A stretch of DNA of 64,000 bases, taken from NCBI GenBank assembly GCA_028753945.1, contig JAPNXP010000002.1:496001-560000 (forward strand), in the 5' to 3' direction. Position numbers and translations under genes: made by a program. This document shows, one piece after another, positions 22,753 through 28,700 of the stretch. Numbering within the stretch: position 1 is the stretch's first letter; every line of letters begins with the position of its first letter. This stretch comes from Hexactinellida sp. DTS-2022. Its lineage: Eukaryota; Porifera; Hexactinellida. Under the pieces are notes generated by a model, which saw nothing but the letters and a program-made list of their open reading frames with translations, was not told the origin of the DNA and searched no databases.

Positions 22753-25700
22753 GCATTCGAGTAGCTGATCTACTTCCTAGCGAAATGAGAGATTATCTCC
22801 CTGACTGCATTTACCCCTGCATGATTCCTTTAAAGACAATATTCCTTCGATCGAATTGGGTGATTATACTCAGTATAACAAGTCTGCAACCGCTTTTGAA
22901 ACTGGCCTCGAGAATATCAATGTTTTTAGGCATAAAACCGAAAAGTAATAAACAAGCTTTTGAAGTTAAGAATACAACGAAACTTAGTATATCTCGCACC
23001 AACAGTATTAATACTATTATTTGAAGATTATAGCAAATATATTGTGTGTGATATACGTATATAAATATGGAGATTTATTATTTGTAACTATTCTAAAATA
23101 AACATGCTAGTTATACGTATGGTCTACTGCCATTAGGGGACACCCCTAATCTTGATCCGATAATATTTTTATGGAAATTAAGCGTTCTTGGTTAACTAAC
23201 TGGGCTCGAATTGAATAGTAACCTTGCTCTAATAGAATGAGCTAATTCCTGTCTCTAATTACTCAAATTACCCAAGTTATATTGTAATATCAAAATATTC
23301 ATCTTAGATGACATACATCGTTAATATACTATAGTGAAGAATGTCCCATAAATATTCGATGAAAACAGAATTCAAACTAGTAACTATAATAAATATTATA
23401 AAGAGACCATAATGCAGTAATACAATTGATTATTGAGGTGCTACAAAATCGCTGAAAGGGTCATTTTTCAAATAACTAGAACGAAATGGAGTTAGAAAGT
23501 ATCAAAACAAGATTCAAGGATCTGAAAGCAAACATGACGGTCAACTTCAAAATCCTACATTCTCAACTAGAACATTACGAACAGCTGATCAGTGACGAAT
23601 TAGACCGTATTTTGACCACAGTTATCGAACAGGCGATCCCTAAACAAAACACAGAGTTTTACACTGAGCTCCAACAGTTAGAGGAAATTAGAAATAATAT
23701 TTTCAGCGCCACAAACCACAATGATAATCTAGCAAATATATTGGAAGGAATAAAACTCAGTTGGAATATAGCAGAATTTGAGAATGCCTTACATAATGTG
23801 TGTGTGATTCATAACTCAATTCTACCCCAGCAAAAGCAGGAAACTAACTCAGAATCGTTCGCTCGGTGCAAAGAGGGACATTTGCCAGGAGAGTTACACG
23901 GCCCCAGGGGCTTGTCAATAGACCCACTCGACAACATATACGTCTCGGATCAATACAACAAGCGGATACAGATATTCTCCAAGACAGGAGACTACCTACA
24001 CCACTTCGGGGACGAGCATTTGACCGGCCCATGGAGCGTAGCCGTTAGCGGAGACAACGCTTATGTCACGGACGCGGGACAACACGGTGTATTCTGGTTC
24101 AAGATAAGTGAATCTAAACTCGTGAAGAAATCGGGAGGGAAAGGAACTGGAAAGGGACAGTTTAATGTGCCACATGGAATCGATATTGGGGCCGATGGAC
24201 ATCTGTATATCTGCGATTGCTTCAATGATAGAATAACGGTATTGGATTCCCAGCTAGCTTTCGTAAAGCAGCAATGTGAGTTGCAGGTAGTGCGACCTGA
24301 TGACATCACAGTTAAGGATAATAATATTCTCGTTTTGGACTCCAATGATCCGTGTTTCCACGTTTTCAACCTTGAGGGCGTAAAGATACAGAGCATTATA
24401 CATGGTGTCAGTGACAACGAAACTCGCATGACCAAATGGGGGTACTTTTTCGCAGTGAATTGGGAAAAGAGATTGGTGCTAATTTCCGACGCAGTTAATC
24501 ATTGTATCCGTGTGTTTTCATTGCAGGGAGAGTTGGTACAAACGCTAGGACAAGTTGGAATCGAGAAAGGAGAGTTTATGACCCCACAGGGGGTAGGAAT
24601 TCTTTCCGACAAACGAGTTGTAACAGTCTGTATCGATAAGAAATGTGATATGTTACAAGTGTTCTGAATAGTTAGTTATTAGATGCATTAACCAGCTAGT
24701 GATAATCGTGTGATTCTTGCCAATTAGTATGCCCAATTATTCATATAGTTATTAATAAATTCTTGGAATTACTTGTACAGTCAACTCCCGTTATAACGAA
24801 ATACTCGATTATAACAAATTTATTCCCCAGACGGATAAATTAGAACCTCGTTAATCACGGTTAATACGAACACTTTTTCAGTCTCCTTTAAAGCCTTTTC
24901 AATACAAATGATATTGGTTAATTAATACGAATTCCAGATAAGGCGAACACATTTTGATGGTCCCCTGGTATTCGTATTAACGAGGTTCTACTGTAATTTA
25001 TTTTACTCAATTTATAACTAAGTCAATGAAGGGGTGATCACTGAGTTAATTATAACGGGAGTCCGCTATTGGTAAATACCTTTTCTACTGAAATTTCAGG
25101 CACTGGCAAGGTCATTATTTAACATCATAACTCTCCAATTAAATAGTGTATTATATAGGTTGTTAATAAAGCTTACCTGGAGCAGGGCTGTGAGCACGAG
25201 AACTGTCTCTGCTCTCCCTCTTTAACCGACATCCCAACCTCCAAATCACAGCATAGTATTATTCTCTTCGATTTGTTGCAGTAACAATTCTGAATAACTT
25301 CAAAACAACAACTCTCGCAGTCCCCTAAATAATAGAAATTATTCTCGACCCTTAATCCACCGGTTTGCAGTTAGTTTCTATGGAAATACTACTCTGCTAT
25401 TTAATCCGGCTATGATGATAAACTGTTCTGAATAAATTATGATTACATTCTGTTTCAGCCTTGTCTGAGCCAATACAGTCAGGTTATTTTTATGAACTTT
25501 AAAGGGATCAAAAATTGTGTTCATAATAAGCGAACTCAACTTAATTAACACAAACCTTATGAAAATTGTTAAATTGCGACCATAGGGCTTGTTCATAATA
25601 AAAAGTATTCGAATGTTGTTCACAATAAGCAGACTTGAGTCACTTGACTGTATTCACAATTCAACAATTATATACAAAACAAGAAATTAATATAGAAAGT

Positions 25701-28700
25701 GACACAGTTACTAAATTCCGGAGTGCATATGCAAGTTCTACTTTCAAGTTCCTGGCTTATTTCGATCAGCCAGTTAACACAGACAATCGTATTAGCCGAA
25801 ACTGAAACTATAACCGGAACTATACGTATTAACCCACCGTGATGGCAATCCTGTGGACACAAGTGTCGCCCACAACCCAGTTGCTTCTCGCAGGTGGCGT
25901 CACAAGGTGGCACGTTAACTGCCATGTTGCATCGCATCTCAGAACTAAAAATCCAAATTAGCAAACAAACAAAAGCATCAATAAACTAAGAAATATCCAA
26001 ATTAGCAAATAAACAAGTATCAATAAACTAAGAAATATCCAAATTAGCAAACAAACAAAAGCATCAATAAACTAAGAAATATCCAAATTAGCAAACAAAC
26101 AAAAATAAAGCCTGTATTTATTCCCAAGCAAATAACTTGGTTACAAAACTGGTTACCTGGATTTCCTGCATGGACAGGACACCTGCACCATGGCGGCACA
26201 CGTGGGACAAGGGCCCGGGTGACAGAGCTGTTTACATCTGTGTTTACACTTGCTATGCTCTGGGTCTGTATTTAGAGATTTCCCACAAATCTCCGTACAA
26301 CTGTGTGGCAGCTCTCCTTTCTTCCAAACTGGATTCTCTACCTATACACACAGCCAATCAAATCGATAGCTATTGGCCAATGGGATGTGGGCCGTTAGGC
26401 CCTGTGCTGAGGGTATAAATAGCTGAGTCGGCACAGAATAGCAAACAGAATAACTTATGTCGGCTTCTGTTAGAGTCGTCACAACCTGCGGTCAAGTCCA
26501 GGAGGAATTTAATTTGAAAGAATTAGGAATCGATGCGACCAAAAGCGAAGAACAAATTCTATGCTCCTCAACAGCAAACGGAGATAATTCTGTGGAACCA
26601 AAAGAAAAGCAGCGAATAGAACCGAAACAGGTAAAACTCGACACGAGTCATCTGACGCTCAAGGCTAGCGAACAGCTCACAAAGCGGCGCTCCGCTCTTA
26701 TGCCTACTTGCGATTCAAACACAGGCGCAAGCTTAGAAGCCAAGTCAAACAGGAAAATGTCAAAACCGGGCATAAACGCAGAAGATCTTAGAGGCGAGGC
26801 GGACGAGGTGTACGGACTGACGGCTAACCAGATAGAGGCGTTCCGAGAAGTGTTCACGCTGTTCGACATCAACGGGGGCGGCACTATCGACGCCTCTGAG
26901 CTCGATCAAGCTCTGCGGTCAGTGGACATCTGTCTGACGGAAGCGGAGCTAAAGGATGTCCTGGCTGTTATTGACGAGGACGGAAATGGAGAAATAGATT
27001 TTGACGAGTTTCTAAATCTGATGACGTCAACTGAGAAGTTCCTATCTACTTTGGGCGACAAGCGGCGAAGCAGCTACCAAAGCATTCTCTTCAACGCGCT
27101 GACTCGGTTCATGCGGAAATCCGCCCTCTCCTCTCTCAGCGAGATTGAAAGGTAACTCCATAGATAGTAGATACCAATGTGCTATAGTAAACTCGGTTAT
27201 AACGTGCTTGGGTACTACGTACTTCGTACTAATTAATTTAACCAAATTCATAAAGCAGTAAGTATTTCTATGTAAGCTAAACTCAGTTGGTACGTACACT
27301 CAAATATTTCATACCTATTCTGTGTACAGTAAGTAGATGCTGGATATAAAAACATACCGGATATAAGAACATTATATTGGAAAACGGTTTCCATATACGT
27401 ATATACCCTGTATAATTTATGCGGTTATAAGAACACTATATGCAGTTATGCAGTTTCTGACGATGTTCTTATATCTGGTATCCACTAACCTTATACCAGA
27501 GTTATACTGTATATTCCTTGCTAGATACTACCACAACAAGGCCCGCAAGGCTCCTCACGTGGTTGCGCACTACGCGGCCGGCGCTAGAGTCATAGGACTG
27601 ACGGAGAAACAGATGGCGGCGCATCTGGCCAGTCTCCCTTTCAAGTGCGCGCAGGGGGACTCCCCCTACTCACAGCCGGTCTGCAAGCTGCCGGAGGACG
27701 AGAGCAAGCGGAAGAAGAAAGGGAAGGGAAAGATTCGACTGAGAGTCAAGTACCCCAGCTCTCTCAAGAGCACCTCCAGCAAGGGCAAGAAGAAGAACCT
27801 CAGACACCAGATGCACAAGGACTTCGCTAACAGAATGTAAGCTAACAATGTATATATATCTCTCTCTGTTTATCTGTTTTAAATAGAAAGCTGTGTCGAC
27901 AGCGCCCCGCGCGCCTGGACGTAAAGCCGCTAACTAAAATGCCTTTCGTAAACGCGTCGGACATCCGTAGCCAAACGAAGTCTCACCTCACCATAGACGA
28001 CCTCCCTGCCATCCGCACCAAGGTGGCACAGGCGCAGGAGGAGTACAAGAAGAGACTCACAAAGTGCAAAGAGAAGCTGTACAAACAGAACCCACACCTG
28101 TTCGACATACACCGGATACCCTCTCGGCTCCTTAAGCTGCACTACTGCCAGATACTCGACGCATACGCGATATCCCCCGGAGCCATAGAGAGGTCCGTCT
28201 CAAAGAAACAGAGAGAGAGGATGACCGGGTGTCCCTGGAGAGACCTGCTGAAGGTCAGATACGGTGCCATGTATCTCAGCTGTTAAAGGTCAGATACGGT
28301 ACCTGTATCTCAGCTGTTAAAGGTTGGATGTACTGTATTGTACTATGTATGTACTGATGTTATATTTGTACTGCTGTTGTATAATGTAGTGTACTATACT
28401 GTATGTACTGGTGTGTGAATAAATGTACAAACTTTCAAGGTAACTTACTTCGCCACAGAAACACATGTATTTCTCTGGGATCTGTGAGTGTATGTGTCTG
28501 CAGGTAGGGCACTTCCAGCCTCTGTCTAATTAATTATGAATTGAGTTAGTTAGTGCGAATAATTGTATAGTAGAACCTCGTTAATACGAACACCAAGGGA
28601 CAGTCAAAATTTGTTCGTAGTAACTGGAAATTCGTATTTACCGTGTTCTTACTAACGAGGTTCTACTGTATATTCTACAAACCTGGGTGATCACAATCTG

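Larger units (their letters stand above)
13721..25176 (-). other. NFX1 intron 8, hosting six other loci
   Basis: An 11.5-kb intron (donor GTAAGC at 25176, acceptor TTTTTAG at 13721). The flanking exons join in phase (SQPCSR|QISCGNHLC) exactly as in vertebrate NFX1. It contains four intact 7TM genes, one 7TM relic and one NHL gene. Confidence 0.8.
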
